Positions 1 through 7,727 of a DNA stretch of 30,291 nucleotides are shown here, one piece after another (positions within the stretch are counted from its first letter, which is position 1; every line of letters starts with the position of its first letter). Position numbers and translations under genes: made by a program. This DNA is from Gemmatimonadota bacterium (GTDB lineage: Bacteria; Gemmatimonadota; Gemmatimonadetes; Gemmatimonadales; GWC2-71-9): positions 1 to 30,291 of the forward strand of contig JAGGAG010000005.1 in assembly GCA_017889745.1 (NCBI GenBank), in the 5' to 3' direction. Under the pieces are notes generated by a model. It made no database searches. It was not told the DNA's origin and saw only the letters and a list, made by a program, of their open reading frames with translations.

Positions 1-275
1 CTCCGCAGCCCCTGACGGCGGCGGACCTTTCTTCACTCTTCCCTCACAATGCCTAGGCTCGGCCCGACACCGCCACGTCGGATTTCTTCATCTGCATCGA
101 CGACCAGCCCGAACTCGACTTCGCCCGAAAGAGGAACCCCGATGGAGAGGGGTTCGCCGCCTTTAGCCAGGTGACGTCGGGGATGGGTGTGGTGCGGCGG
201 ATACAGCAAGCGCCGGCGCAGGGACAGACCCTGACGCCGGCGATCGTGATTCTTGGCATCGAGCGCATGCGCTAG
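1..275 (+). pseudogene. Frameshifted 3' remnant of cyclophilin-type peptidyl-prolyl isomerase
   Basis: From about 57 to the TAG at 273-275 the plus strand reads as the C-terminal third of a cyclophilin: the tract ATSDFFICIDDQPELDF, then NPDGEGFAAFSQV, then GMGVVRRIQ and a final LTPAIVILG strand. These match the conserved end of bacterial PpiA/PpiB proteins (cis-trans isomerisation of prolyl bonds). The frame is closed upstream by TAG at 54-56. The expected preceding residues (a start-like MPRLGP stretch from the ATG at 49) lie in another frame, so roughly one base is missing near 60-68. That second frame is itself closed by TGA at 13-15. The left edge cuts the rest. It is either a decaying gene or a sequencing/assembly error. 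It ends one base before the convergent M61 peptidase gene. The family is clear; intact function is doubtful. Confidence 0.6.
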
Positions 276-276
276 G

Positions 277-2079
277 CTACGATCCCGTCTTGCCGGTCAG
301 GATCCCGTCCCGGATGCGCGTCGCCTTCTCGTTCGAGTTCGGGTCCGCCTCCACCTTCAGGTTGGACAACTGGATCTTCGCGTCGAGCTTGAGCGTCTCG
401 GTGCCGCGGCGCACCGTGATCACGTACGGTGCGTCGGCCTTGTCGGCGTAGAGCTGGCGGAACGCCGGCCCGAAGTCGGGCTGCGTGATCACGACATCGC
501 CCACGGACACCAGATAGTCGCCCGGCTTCACTCCTGCGAGGGCTGCCGAGGTGCCCGGCTGCACGGCGACCACCCGGATGCCGTTGCTGTCCGGCTCGGA
601 CTGGATCCCGACGCGCGGTTCGCGGGCGAGCCGCATCCCCGCCAGCGGCAGGATGGAGTCCCACGGATATGGCGCCCGGCCGTCCACGTACAGGCGGTTG
701 AAGTCAGTGAAGGTCTTGCCACCGGCCGCCTTGCTCACCGCCGCCCACCACTCATCGGCCGTGAATCCGCGGTTCTTCCGGTAGGCGCTGTTGTAGAGGC
801 TCCGCATCACATCGTCCAGCGACTGCCGGTTGTTGCTCTCATCGCGGATGAGGATGTCGAGCATCAGTCCCGCCAGCGAGCCCTTGTCGTAATACAGGTA
901 CCCGGTGCCATCGGTCGGGTGGATCCAGGTGGAGAGCGAGGCATCCTGGAGCGCCACCGGGGCCGTCGCGTTCACGTTCTGGATCTTGCCCGTGGTGGTC
1001 GCGAAGAAATTCGACGGCTCCACGAGCTGCGAACGCACGAGCACGAGGTCGGCGTAGTAGTCGGTGATTCCCTCGCTCACCCAGAGCCAGGGCGTCGGCT
1101 GTGCGCGGTCGTAGCGGTAGGGATAGAGGTCGGCTGGGCGAAGCCGCTTCACGTTCCACGCGTGGATGATCTCGTGCGCGTAGAGGCCGTCGAGGAACGG
1201 GTTGCCCAGCGCCAGCGGCGTGATTACGTCCACGTGCGAGTTCTGGTGCTCGAGGCCGCTCGCGCCCTGGTAGCTCGAGTCGGCGATCTGCATGATCGTG
1301 TAGTTCCGGAACGGCTTGTCGCCGAAGGCCTGGATCATCGGCGGCCACATCTTCTGGATGCGGGTCCATGTCTCGGCGCGCGGCGCGCCCGCAAGGCTGC
1401 CCGCGGGATAGGTGGCCAGGCGCACGGTGATACCCTCCACCTGCGCGCTGTCGTAGTCGAACCGGCCCACGAAGAATGGCATGTCCACGAGGTCGTGGTA
1501 GTTCCCTTCGCGATAGCTGCCCTTCGCCCCGCCGTAGGTCATGCCCGTCGCCACGATCCAGTCGCTCTCGGTGCTGATGCGCACCGTCGCGGGAAACGAG
1601 AACGGCTGGCCCTCGGGGTACATGAAGACATTCGTGCCGTTGAACAGCAGGAACTCGTCACGGGCCCAGGACATCGCGTTGTCGAGCGTGTCGGCCCTGA
1701 AGTTGAACGACACCTGCACCGGCCCCGGCCCGGCAGAGCGGATGCGCCAGGTGTCGTAGTCGAGCTTGTCCCACTCGAGCGCCTGCCCGCCGCGCGTCGG
1801 TGCGAAGTCGGACACCCACTTGGCAAAGTCGGTGATCTCGTAGGCGCCCGGTGTCCAGGCCGGAAGGGAGAGGAGCACCGGCTGGGTGCTGCTCACGTCG
1901 AACGTCATCGTGACCGACATCGCCCGCCGCTTGGCCAGTTCGCGGTTGAAGGTGACCTCGTAGCTCACGTTGGCGATTGGCGCGGAACGGAGCGGGACCG
2001 GCACGGCCGGCGTCCGTTGCGCGGCGAGCATGCCTGCGGTGGCGACGGAAACCAGGGACAGCGAGAACAGTGTGCGCAT
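277..2079 (-). CDS. Secreted M61 family metallopeptidase with C-terminal PDZ domain
   Basis: A 600-residue protein with a clear Sec signal peptide (MRTLFSLSLVSVATAGMLAA, cleavage near residue 20), so it acts outside the cytoplasm. Residues about 35-200 form the beta-rich M61 N-terminal domain. The zinc site is HEIIH at 302-306 followed by WNVKRLRP, and the third ligand is E336 in WVSEGITDYY; this is the arrangement of glycyl-aminopeptidase-type M61 enzymes. A PDZ domain occupies about 505-575 (PGTSAALAGVKPGDYLVSVGD). M61 enzymes trim N-terminal residues, often glycine or alanine, from peptides; the substrate here is unknown. The ATG at 2079 is preceded by a GAGGGAG Shine-Dalgarno sequence. 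It sits alone behind the terminator of the upstream transketolase operon, so it probably has its own promoter between 2080 and 2104. All key residues are present. Confidence 0.93.
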   Translation of the reverse strand: MRTLFSLSLVSVATAGMLAAQRTPAVPVPLRSAPIANVSYEVTFNRELAKRRAMSVTMTFDVSSTQPVLLSLPAWTPGAYEITDFAKWVSDFAPTRGGQALEWDKLDYDTWRIRSAGPGPVQVSFNFRADTLDNAMSWARDEFLLFNGTNVFMYPEGQPFSFPATVRISTESDWIVATGMTYGGAKGSYREGNYHDLVDMPFFVGRFDYDSAQVEGITVRLATYPAGSLAGAPRAETWTRIQKMWPPMIQAFGDKPFRNYTIMQIADSSYQGASGLEHQNSHVDVITPLALGNPFLDGLYAHEIIHAWNVKRLRPADLYPYRYDRAQPTPWLWVSEGITDYYADLVLVRSQLVEPSNFFATTTGKIQNVNATAPVALQDASLSTWIHPTDGTGYLYYDKGSLAGLMLDILIRDESNNRQSLDDVMRSLYNSAYRKNRGFTADEWWAAVSKAAGGKTFTDFNRLYVDGRAPYPWDSILPLAGMRLAREPRVGIQSEPDSNGIRVVAVQPGTSAALAGVKPGDYLVSVGDVVITQPDFGPAFRQLYADKADAPYVITVRRGTETLKLDAKIQLSNLKVEADPNSNEKATRIRDGILTGKTGS

Positions 2080-2104
2080 GACTCCCTCAGGGATGGAACG
2101 ACAA

Positions 2105-2131
2105 GCGGGGGGATCGGCGAGATCCCCCCGC
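2105..2131 (-). terminator. Strong hairpin terminator of the tkt-tal-symporter operon
   Basis: A perfect 11-bp stem (GCGGGGGGATC at 2105-2115 with GATCCCCCCGC at 2121-2131) closes a 5-nt loop. Read on the minus strand it lies about 40 nt past the symporter stop and is followed by TTGTCGTTCC, a modest T-rich tail. Its position between the symporter and the M61 gene fits an intrinsic terminator that isolates the peptidase gene from the operon. Confidence 0.75.
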
Positions 2132-2171
2132 AGCTACCCGGCGCCCCGACGATATCGCCAGGGGCGAAGTT

Positions 2172-3452
2172 TCAGCCTGCGACCTCGGCGGGCTGGCTGA
2201 GCGCGGCCCCCTCCGGGATCCGGAGATCGCCCTCGATCCGGCCCATTACCGCCGACGCCAGGCAGTTGCCCAGCAGGTTCACCGAAGTGCGCGCCATGTC
2301 CATGAGCGCATCGACCCCGAGGATCACCGCCACGCCCTCGAGCGGCAGTCCGAAGGTAGACAGGGTGCCGGACAGGATGACGAGTGACGCCCGTGGCACC
2401 GCGGCAACTCCCTTACTGGTAAGCATCAGCGTGAGCATCATGACCAGCTGCTGGCCCAGCGTGAGCTCCACGCCGGCCGCCTGGGCGACGAATACCGAGG
2501 CCACGGCCAGGTACAGCGTGGAACCGTCGAGGTTGAACGAGTATCCCGTGGGCAGCACGAAGGCCACGATACGGCGCGGCACGCCGAACTTCTCCAGGTT
2601 CTCGAACGCGAGCGGGAGCGCCGCCTCCGATGACGCGGTGGAGAACGCGATCAGCCAGGGCTCCTTGACCCAGTACCAGAACCGGCGCAGCGGGATGCGC
2701 GCCAGCAGCGCCACCGGCACCAGCACGAGCAGGATGAATGCGACGAGGGCCGCGTAGAGCGTACCGACGAGGTTGAACAGGTTGCGCAGCACGCCGATGC
2801 CGCTGTGCCCGACGGTGACGGCGACCGCCGCCCCGATGCCGATCGGTGCGAACAGCATGACGAGGCCGGTGAACTTGAACATCACGTCGGCCAGCCCCTC
2901 GAAGAAGCCCAGCGTGATCTCCTTCGGGCGGCCCGGCTTCACCTGCGCCAGCGCGATCGCGAAGAGCACCGCGAAGACCACGACCTGGAGCACTTCGTTC
3001 CGCGCGGCCGCGTCGAAGAAGCTGGAGGGGAAGGTGTGCTCCAGCACGCCGGAGAGCGTTGCCTGGCTGCTGGCGAACTGCTTGCCCTGCTCGGACGTCG
3101 CCGTCGAGAGATCCACGCCGTCACCGGGACGGAAGAGGTTCACCGCGAGCAGGCCGAAGCCGAGTGCCAGCGTGGTGACGAGCTCGAAGTAGACGATGGA
3201 GCGGAAGGCGAGACGGCCCACCCGCTTGAGGTCGTCACCATGTCCCGCGATGCCGATCACGAGGCTCGAGAACACGAGCGGCACGACGATGGACTTGATG
3301 AGGCGCAGGAAGATCGTCGACAGCGGCTGCAGCTTCGCGGCGACATCCGTGCCGGTCCAGAGCGTGTGGTCGGCCCACCCGATGAAGATGCCGATCACCA
3401 TCGCGATGACGATCCACCAGGTGAGCGAGATGCCGCGCAGAAAGCGCCACAT
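2172..3452 (-). CDS. Dicarboxylate/amino acid:cation symporter (glutamate/aspartate type)
   Basis: A 426-residue inner-membrane transporter of the DAACS family (GltP/GltT/DctA), which takes up acidic amino acids or C4-dicarboxylates with protons or sodium. The family signature is complete: the serine-rich hairpin reads STASSEAALP, then PTGYSFNLDGSTLY (NMDGT motif variant), then TSKGVAAVP for the second hairpin. D385 and R388 in MDMARTSVN match the aspartate and arginine of Pyrococcus GltPh that bind the amino group and side-chain carboxylate, which favours glutamate/aspartate over neutral amino acids. About eight hydrophobic segments are visible, starting at residue 10. The ATG at 3452 shares one base with the tal stop (TGATG), so it is translationally coupled to tal as the last gene of the operon. 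The link to the pentose phosphate pathway is not obvious. Confidence 0.92.
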   Translation of the reverse strand: MWRFLRGISLTWWIVIAMVIGIFIGWADHTLWTGTDVAAKLQPLSTIFLRLIKSIVVPLVFSSLVIGIAGHGDDLKRVGRLAFRSIVYFELVTTLALGFGLLAVNLFRPGDGVDLSTATSEQGKQFASSQATLSGVLEHTFPSSFFDAAARNEVLQVVVFAVLFAIALAQVKPGRPKEITLGFFEGLADVMFKFTGLVMLFAPIGIGAAVAVTVGHSGIGVLRNLFNLVGTLYAALVAFILLVLVPVALLARIPLRRFWYWVKEPWLIAFSTASSEAALPLAFENLEKFGVPRRIVAFVLPTGYSFNLDGSTLYLAVASVFVAQAAGVELTLGQQLVMMLTLMLTSKGVAAVPRASLVILSGTLSTFGLPLEGVAVILGVDALMDMARTSVNLLGNCLASAVMGRIEGDLRIPEGAALSQPAEVAG

Positions 3453-4597
3453 CAGTGCGCCGCCAGTGCGCCGGCCTTGGCCTCGATGCCCGCCAGGAGC
3501 GAGCGGTAGGACGCCGCGAACTTCGCGACGCCATCGGCCTCCAGGTCGCGCGTGACGGCGCCCAGGTCGATCCCGTACTCGGTGAGCGCCGCCAGCCGCT
3601 GGGCCGACTGCGCCATGTGGTCGTCGAGGTGCAGGCAGATCTGGCCGTGCTCACGGAAGGCCGCGAAGGTCTCGGGCGGCAGCGTGTTGACCGTGCGGGG
3701 ACCGATCAGCGCCTCGACGTAGTAGACGTCGGACAGGCGCGGGTCCTTGGTGCTGGTCGAGGCCCAGAGCGGGCGCTGCGGGTAGGCGCCCCGGGCGGAG
3801 AGCGCATGCCAGCGGGGAAGGTGCAGCGACTGGCGGAAGTGCTCGTACGCCGTGGCGGCATTGGTGATGGCGATCAGGCCGCGAAGCTGGCCGGCGAAGA
3901 GATGCCCGCTGTTGGCGGCGCGCTCGAGGAGTGGGTCGACCTTGCCGTCCAGCCGGCTCACGAAGAAACTCGCCACGCTGCACGGTGCGCGCTGCGTGCT
4001 CGAGACAGCGGTCCGAAAAAACGCCTCCATCCCGGTCATGAAGGCGTCGATCACTTCCTGGTAGCGACTGACGGAGAAGAGCAGCGTCACGTTGACGTTG
4101 ATGCCCGCCGCCAGACATCGGGTGATGGCAGGAAGGCCCTCGCGCGTGCCGGGAATCTTGATCATGACGTTCGGCCGGTTCACCGCCGCCCAGAGCCGCT
4201 CGGCCTCGCGCACTGTGCCGTCGGTGTCGTGCGCGAGGGTTGGCGACACCTCGAGGGAGACGGTCCCGTCGCCATTCGGGTCCTGGTCGAACACGCGACG
4301 GAAGACGTCACATGCGGCCTGAACGTCGGCCACGGCGAGCGCCTCGAAGATCTCCGCGGGGCGGCGCCCCTGGTCCGCCAGCTGCTGGATATCGGCATCG
4401 TACAGGGTGCTGGTTGCGACCGCCTTCTCGAAGATCGTCGGGTTCGAGGTCATGCCCTTGAGCCCGTCCTCGTGAATCAGCCGGGCCAGTTCGCCCGAGC
4501 GCACCAGCTCGCGCGTGATGAAGTCGTACCACGGGCTCTGTCCCAGGCGGCTCAGCGCCACGAGGGGATTCGCGGTGGCCGATGGATTGTCGCTCAT
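3452..4597 (-). CDS. tal: Transaldolase
   Basis: A 381-residue cytosolic transaldolase that moves a dihydroxyacetone unit between sedoheptulose-7-phosphate and glyceraldehyde-3-phosphate. The start region (LGQSPWYDFITRELV, then GLKGMTSNPTIFEKA) and length match the longer actinobacterial/cyanobacterial transaldolases rather than the 316-residue E. coli TalB. The Schiff-base lysine is K284 in LWASTSTKDP, and IKIPGT and NVNVTLLFS barrel strands are present. I chose the ATG at 4597 because it overlaps the tkt stop as ATGA; the frame stays open to 4846, but that stretch is the antisense-like, arginine-rich shadow of tkt coding sequence. Coupling to tkt puts both enzymes of the non-oxidative pentose phosphate branch in one transcript. 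Confidence 0.95.
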   Translation of the reverse strand: MSDNPSATANPLVALSRLGQSPWYDFITRELVRSGELARLIHEDGLKGMTSNPTIFEKAVATSTLYDADIQQLADQGRRPAEIFEALAVADVQAACDVFRRVFDQDPNGDGTVSLEVSPTLAHDTDGTVREAERLWAAVNRPNVMIKIPGTREGLPAITRCLAAGINVNVTLLFSVSRYQEVIDAFMTGMEAFFRTAVSSTQRAPCSVASFFVSRLDGKVDPLLERAANSGHLFAGQLRGLIAITNAATAYEHFRQSLHLPRWHALSARGAYPQRPLWASTSTKDPRLSDVYYVEALIGPRTVNTLPPETFAAFREHGQICLHLDDHMAQSAQRLAALTEYGIDLGAVTRDLEADGVAKFAASYRSLLAGIEAKAGALAAH

Positions 4598-6636
4598 GCA
4601 TCGCTCCGGGTGAGGAGGTCCCTGACGGCGGCGGCGGCGGCGGCTGGCGTGATCCCGAACTCGGCAAAGAGACGCTCGGCAGGCGCCGAGGCGCCGAACG
4701 AACGCATTGCGACGATGGCACCCTCGGTGCCGACCCACCGCTCCCAGCCGAACGGGCTCGCCGCCTCGATGGCGACGCGCGCCGGGATGGCTGGCGGCAG
4801 GACCTGGTCCCGATACTGACGCGGCTGGGCAGCGAACAATTCCCATGAGGGCATCGACACGACCCGTGCCGGAACGCCTTCGCGCTCGAGCTGCTCTGCC
4901 GCGCTCATGGCGACGCCGACTTCCGAGCCGGTGGCGATCAGGATGGCCCGGGGCGCCGGGGCCGGCTCATGCACGACATAGGCACCGCGCCCCACGTCGG
5001 CCGCCGTGGCGAGGCGCGGCAGCACAGGCACCTTCTGTCGCGTCAGCACGATGGCGGTCGGGCCATCGCGCCGCTCGAGCGCCACCTTCCAGCAGGCGAC
5101 GGTCTCGTTGGCGTCGGCGGGCCGCAGTGTCACGAGTCCGGGTATGGCCCGCAGCATCGGCAGCTGGTCGACCGGCTGGTGCGTGGGGCCGTCTTCGCCC
5201 ACGCCAATCGAGTCATGCGTCCCGATGTAGATCACCGGGAGGCCCATCAGCGCCGCGAGCCGGATGGACGGCTTCATGTAATCGAAGAAGACGAGGAAGG
5301 TGCTGCCGAACGGCCGGATGCCACCGTGCGCCGCGAGGCCGTTCATGCACGCGCCCATCGCGTGCTCGCGCACGCCCCAGTGCACCACGCGTCCTGCCAC
5401 CCCGGGCCCGAACGCACCGCCGACCTTCTGTCCGACACCGGTGCTTCCCGCCAGGTCAGCTGATCCGCCGACGAGATTGCCGACATGCGGCAGGATCGCC
5501 TGGAGAACCGCGGCGCTGGCCTTGCGGGTTTCCACGCCGCCCTTGTCCGCGGGAAAGGTGGGCAGGTCGCGGTCCCAGGCGGCGGGCAATTCACCGCGCT
5601 GCTCGCGCGCGTAGTCCGCGGCATCAGCCGGATACGCCGCGCGGTAGCGCTCGAACGCCGCCTGCCAGCTGGCCTGGGCGTCCGCGCCATGGGTACGGCA
5701 GCGGCCCATGTCGGCATACGCCGCCTCGGGCACCACGAACTTCTGGTCCTCGGCCCAGCCAAGGATGGCCTTGGTGCGGCGTACTTCGTCGGCGCCCAGG
5801 GGCGCGCCGTGCGCTTCGCTGGTGTTGCGCTTGGTCGGGGCCGGATCGGCGATGACGGTACGAAGCACGATGAGCGTTGGCCGCTCGGAGTCGGCGCGAG
5901 CGGCGGCCAGGGCCGTGTCGATGGCGTCGAGGTCGTTCCCGTCGGCCACGTGCAGCACGCGCCAGCCATAGCCCTCGAAGCGGCGGCTCGCGTCCTCGGT
6001 GAAGCTCAGCCCGGTGCTGCCGTCGATGGTGATCCGGTTGTCATCATAGATGAGGGCGAGCTTGCCGAGCTTGAGATGTCCGGCCAGACTTGCCGCCTCG
6101 CTGGCCACTCCCTCCATCAGGTCCCCATCGCTCACCAGCGCCCAGGTGCGATGATCGACGATGGCGGCATCGGGGCGATTGAACCGGGACGCAAGGAACC
6201 GCTCGGCCATCGCCATGCCGACGGCGTTGCCGATGCCCTGGCCCAGCGGTCCGGTCGTAACCTCGACGCCGGCCGTGTGCCCCCGCTCGGGATGCCCCGG
6301 CGTCCTGGAGTGCCACTGCCTGAAGTTGCGGATTTCCTCCAGCGGGAGATCATATCCGCTGAGATGCAGCAGGCCGTAGAGAAGCATCGACGCGTGACCG
6401 CAGGACAGGACGAACCGATCGCGGTCCTCCCAGCCCGGGTTGGCAGGATTGTGCCGGAGGTGCCGGGTCCAGAGGAGGTAGGCAACGGGCGCCAGGGCCA
6501 TCGGCGTGCCGGGGTGCCCCGAATTGGCCTGTTCCACCGCATCCATGGCCAGGACGCGGACTGTATTGATGCTCACCCACGGGTCGACGGTCAGGCTGGT
6601 CGACGCGCGTGGCGCGGCGGGGCGGGTGGCTTCCAC
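4594..6636 (-). CDS. tkt: Transketolase
   Basis: A 680-residue ThDP enzyme that transfers two-carbon units between ketose and aldose phosphates. The N-terminal pyrimidine-diphosphate domain has SGHPGTPMALAPVAY, the thiamine motif SDGDLMEGVASEA (D170-G171-D172) and YDDNRITIDG. The middle domain has the catalytic glutamate E424 in GVREHAMGACMNG, and GEDGPTHQPVDQLP follows. The C-terminal domain ends near residue 670. The start is GTG at 6636, with AAAGGAG at 6649-6655 (minus strand) 12 nt upstream, slightly long spacing. It is the first gene of the tkt-tal-symporter operon and diverges from the CarH-type regulator gene. A minus-strand TATCTTTG at 6695-6702 resembles the TAnnTTTG promoter box of Bacteroidota and could be its -7 element. 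Confidence 0.96.
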   Translation of the reverse strand: MEATRPAAPRASTSLTVDPWVSINTVRVLAMDAVEQANSGHPGTPMALAPVAYLLWTRHLRHNPANPGWEDRDRFVLSCGHASMLLYGLLHLSGYDLPLEEIRNFRQWHSRTPGHPERGHTAGVEVTTGPLGQGIGNAVGMAMAERFLASRFNRPDAAIVDHRTWALVSDGDLMEGVASEAASLAGHLKLGKLALIYDDNRITIDGSTGLSFTEDASRRFEGYGWRVLHVADGNDLDAIDTALAAARADSERPTLIVLRTVIADPAPTKRNTSEAHGAPLGADEVRRTKAILGWAEDQKFVVPEAAYADMGRCRTHGADAQASWQAAFERYRAAYPADAADYAREQRGELPAAWDRDLPTFPADKGGVETRKASAAVLQAILPHVGNLVGGSADLAGSTGVGQKVGGAFGPGVAGRVVHWGVREHAMGACMNGLAAHGGIRPFGSTFLVFFDYMKPSIRLAALMGLPVIYIGTHDSIGVGEDGPTHQPVDQLPMLRAIPGLVTLRPADANETVACWKVALERRDGPTAIVLTRQKVPVLPRLATAADVGRGAYVVHEPAPAPRAILIATGSEVGVAMSAAEQLEREGVPARVVSMPSWELFAAQPRQYRDQVLPPAIPARVAIEAASPFGWERWVGTEGAIVAMRSFGASAPAERLFAEFGITPAAAAAAVRDLLTRSDA

Positions 6637-6778
6637 CGGCAGGGCGGGCTCCTTTCAACGGGGCGGTAGCGCGGCACGAGGCTGGTCGCGGTCGCAAAGA
6701 TAACCGGCGGGGAATCTTTTCGGAGGGCGGAGTGTATCGGCTGTTCGGACTGGAACTTTGGCCCTCGGTGACCGTGCC
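6637..6778. promoter_or_regulatory. Divergent control region between tkt and the carH-type operon
   Basis: These 142 bp must hold the promoters of tkt (minus) and of the regulator/carotenoid operon (plus). Seen: CAAAGATA at 6695-6702, which on the minus strand reads TATCTTTG; an imperfect tandem repeat TGTATCGGC (6733-6741) and TGTTCGGAC (6742-6750); and GAACTTTG at 6754-6761, close to the same TAnnTTTG pattern, 17 nt before the ATG. CarH-type regulators bind TnTACA-like repeats over the promoter. The tandem TGT repeat is a possible operator but a poor match, so both assignments are tentative. Confidence 0.35.
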
Positions 6779-7702
6779 ATGACGCGACGAAACCCGTACC
6801 CCAGGGCGGTGGCCGGGGGGGAGCGGACATACGAAATTCACGAGGCTGCGCAGCTCACCGGCCTGGCCCCGGCGCGCCTGCGCGCCTGGGAGCGGCGGTA
6901 CGCCGTGGTCCGTCCGGCACGGCACCCGAACGGATACCGCGCCTACACCGCTGAACAGGTGGCACTGCTCCGGGCCTTTGCGCGACTCATCGAGGGTGGT
7001 GAGCGTATCGGGGACCTCGCGGTGCAGCCCATCGAGGAGGTCCTGAGCCGCGCCGAGGCCCGGGATATCGACGAGACCACGCATGGGGCGCTGCTGGGCG
7101 CCGTGGTGTCGTTCGACCGGGACCGCCTCGAGGCGCTCGTGGCCGAACAGCTGCGCCTCCGTGGCCTGAGCGGATTTGCCCGGGAAGTGGTGTTGCCGCT
7201 CGCGCAGGTTGTCGGGGACCTCTGGGCGCTCGGCAAGATTCCCGTGGCGGCCGAGCACATGGCCAGCGAGGTGGTGGTGCACGCCCTCAAGGCGGGGCTG
7301 CGCGACGCACGCGGCAAGGGGCCGGTGTGTCTGGCGGCGTGCCTGCCGGGCGAGCGGCATGAGTGGGGCTTCCTGGCCAGTCTCGCCGACGTGCAGGAAC
7401 TCGGGTGGCAGGTACAGTACCTCGGGCCCGACCTCCCGGTCGATGACGTCGTCGAAGCGGCCTGGAAGCGCCAGGCCAGGGCGGTGGCGTTCAGCGCCAG
7501 TGACCCGGGGCTGGTGGAGCCACAGGTCGCGGCGCTCACCCAGTTGCCGGCGCGGCTTCCTCCCCGCGCCTTCGTCGTGATCGGCGGCGGGGGCGTCGCT
7601 CCCTTCGAGCATCTCCTCAGGTCGGCCGGCTATCGCATCGGCCTGGAGTCGTTTACCCCCGTAGCTCCCGACGCGCAGGCGCGCGGAGCGGCCGGTTCCT
7701 GA
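6779..7702 (+). CDS. MerR-type B12-binding regulator, CarH/LitR photoreceptor-like
   Basis: A 307-residue cytosolic transcription regulator. Residues about 17-85 are a MerR winged helix (TYEIHEAAQLTGLAPARLRAW, then NGYRAYT). Residues about 105-175 are the four-helix cap of B12 photoreceptors with the diagnostic W-x9-EH motif, W149 to E159-H160. Residues about 180-300 are a cobalamin-binding Rossmann domain whose lower-ligand histidine is H194 in GERHEWG (the ExHxxG form). In Thermus and Myxococcus CarH, adenosylcobalamin makes a tetramer that represses carotenoid genes until light breaks it; the adjacent crt genes suggest the same job here. The residue after W149 is alanine; in Thermus CarH I recall His132 there. 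I chose the ATG at 6779, with GGTGA at 6767-6771; an in-frame TTG at 6758 is the alternative. crtI begins 25 nt after its stop. Confidence 0.88.
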   Translation: MTRRNPYPRAVAGGERTYEIHEAAQLTGLAPARLRAWERRYAVVRPARHPNGYRAYTAEQVALLRAFARLIEGGERIGDLAVQPIEEVLSRAEARDIDETTHGALLGAVVSFDRDRLEALVAEQLRLRGLSGFAREVVLPLAQVVGDLWALGKIPVAAEHMASEVVVHALKAGLRDARGKGPVCLAACLPGERHEWGFLASLADVQELGWQVQYLGPDLPVDDVVEAAWKRQARAVAFSASDPGLVEPQVAALTQLPARLPPRAFVVIGGGGVAPFEHLLRSAGYRIGLESFTPVAPDAQARGAAGS

Positions 7703-7727
7703 AGCAGCCAGAGGACCACAGCGCCCC

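Noticed and set aside
253..2757. Plus-strand 834-codon open frame opposite the M61 and symporter genes
   Set aside because: Runs antisense through two well-supported genes and a terminator hairpin, with low-complexity composition; a shadow.
4598..4846. N-terminal extension of transaldolase
   Set aside because: The upstream part lies in tkt coding sequence and is Arg-rich; the ATGA overlap start at 4597 matches the family N-terminus.
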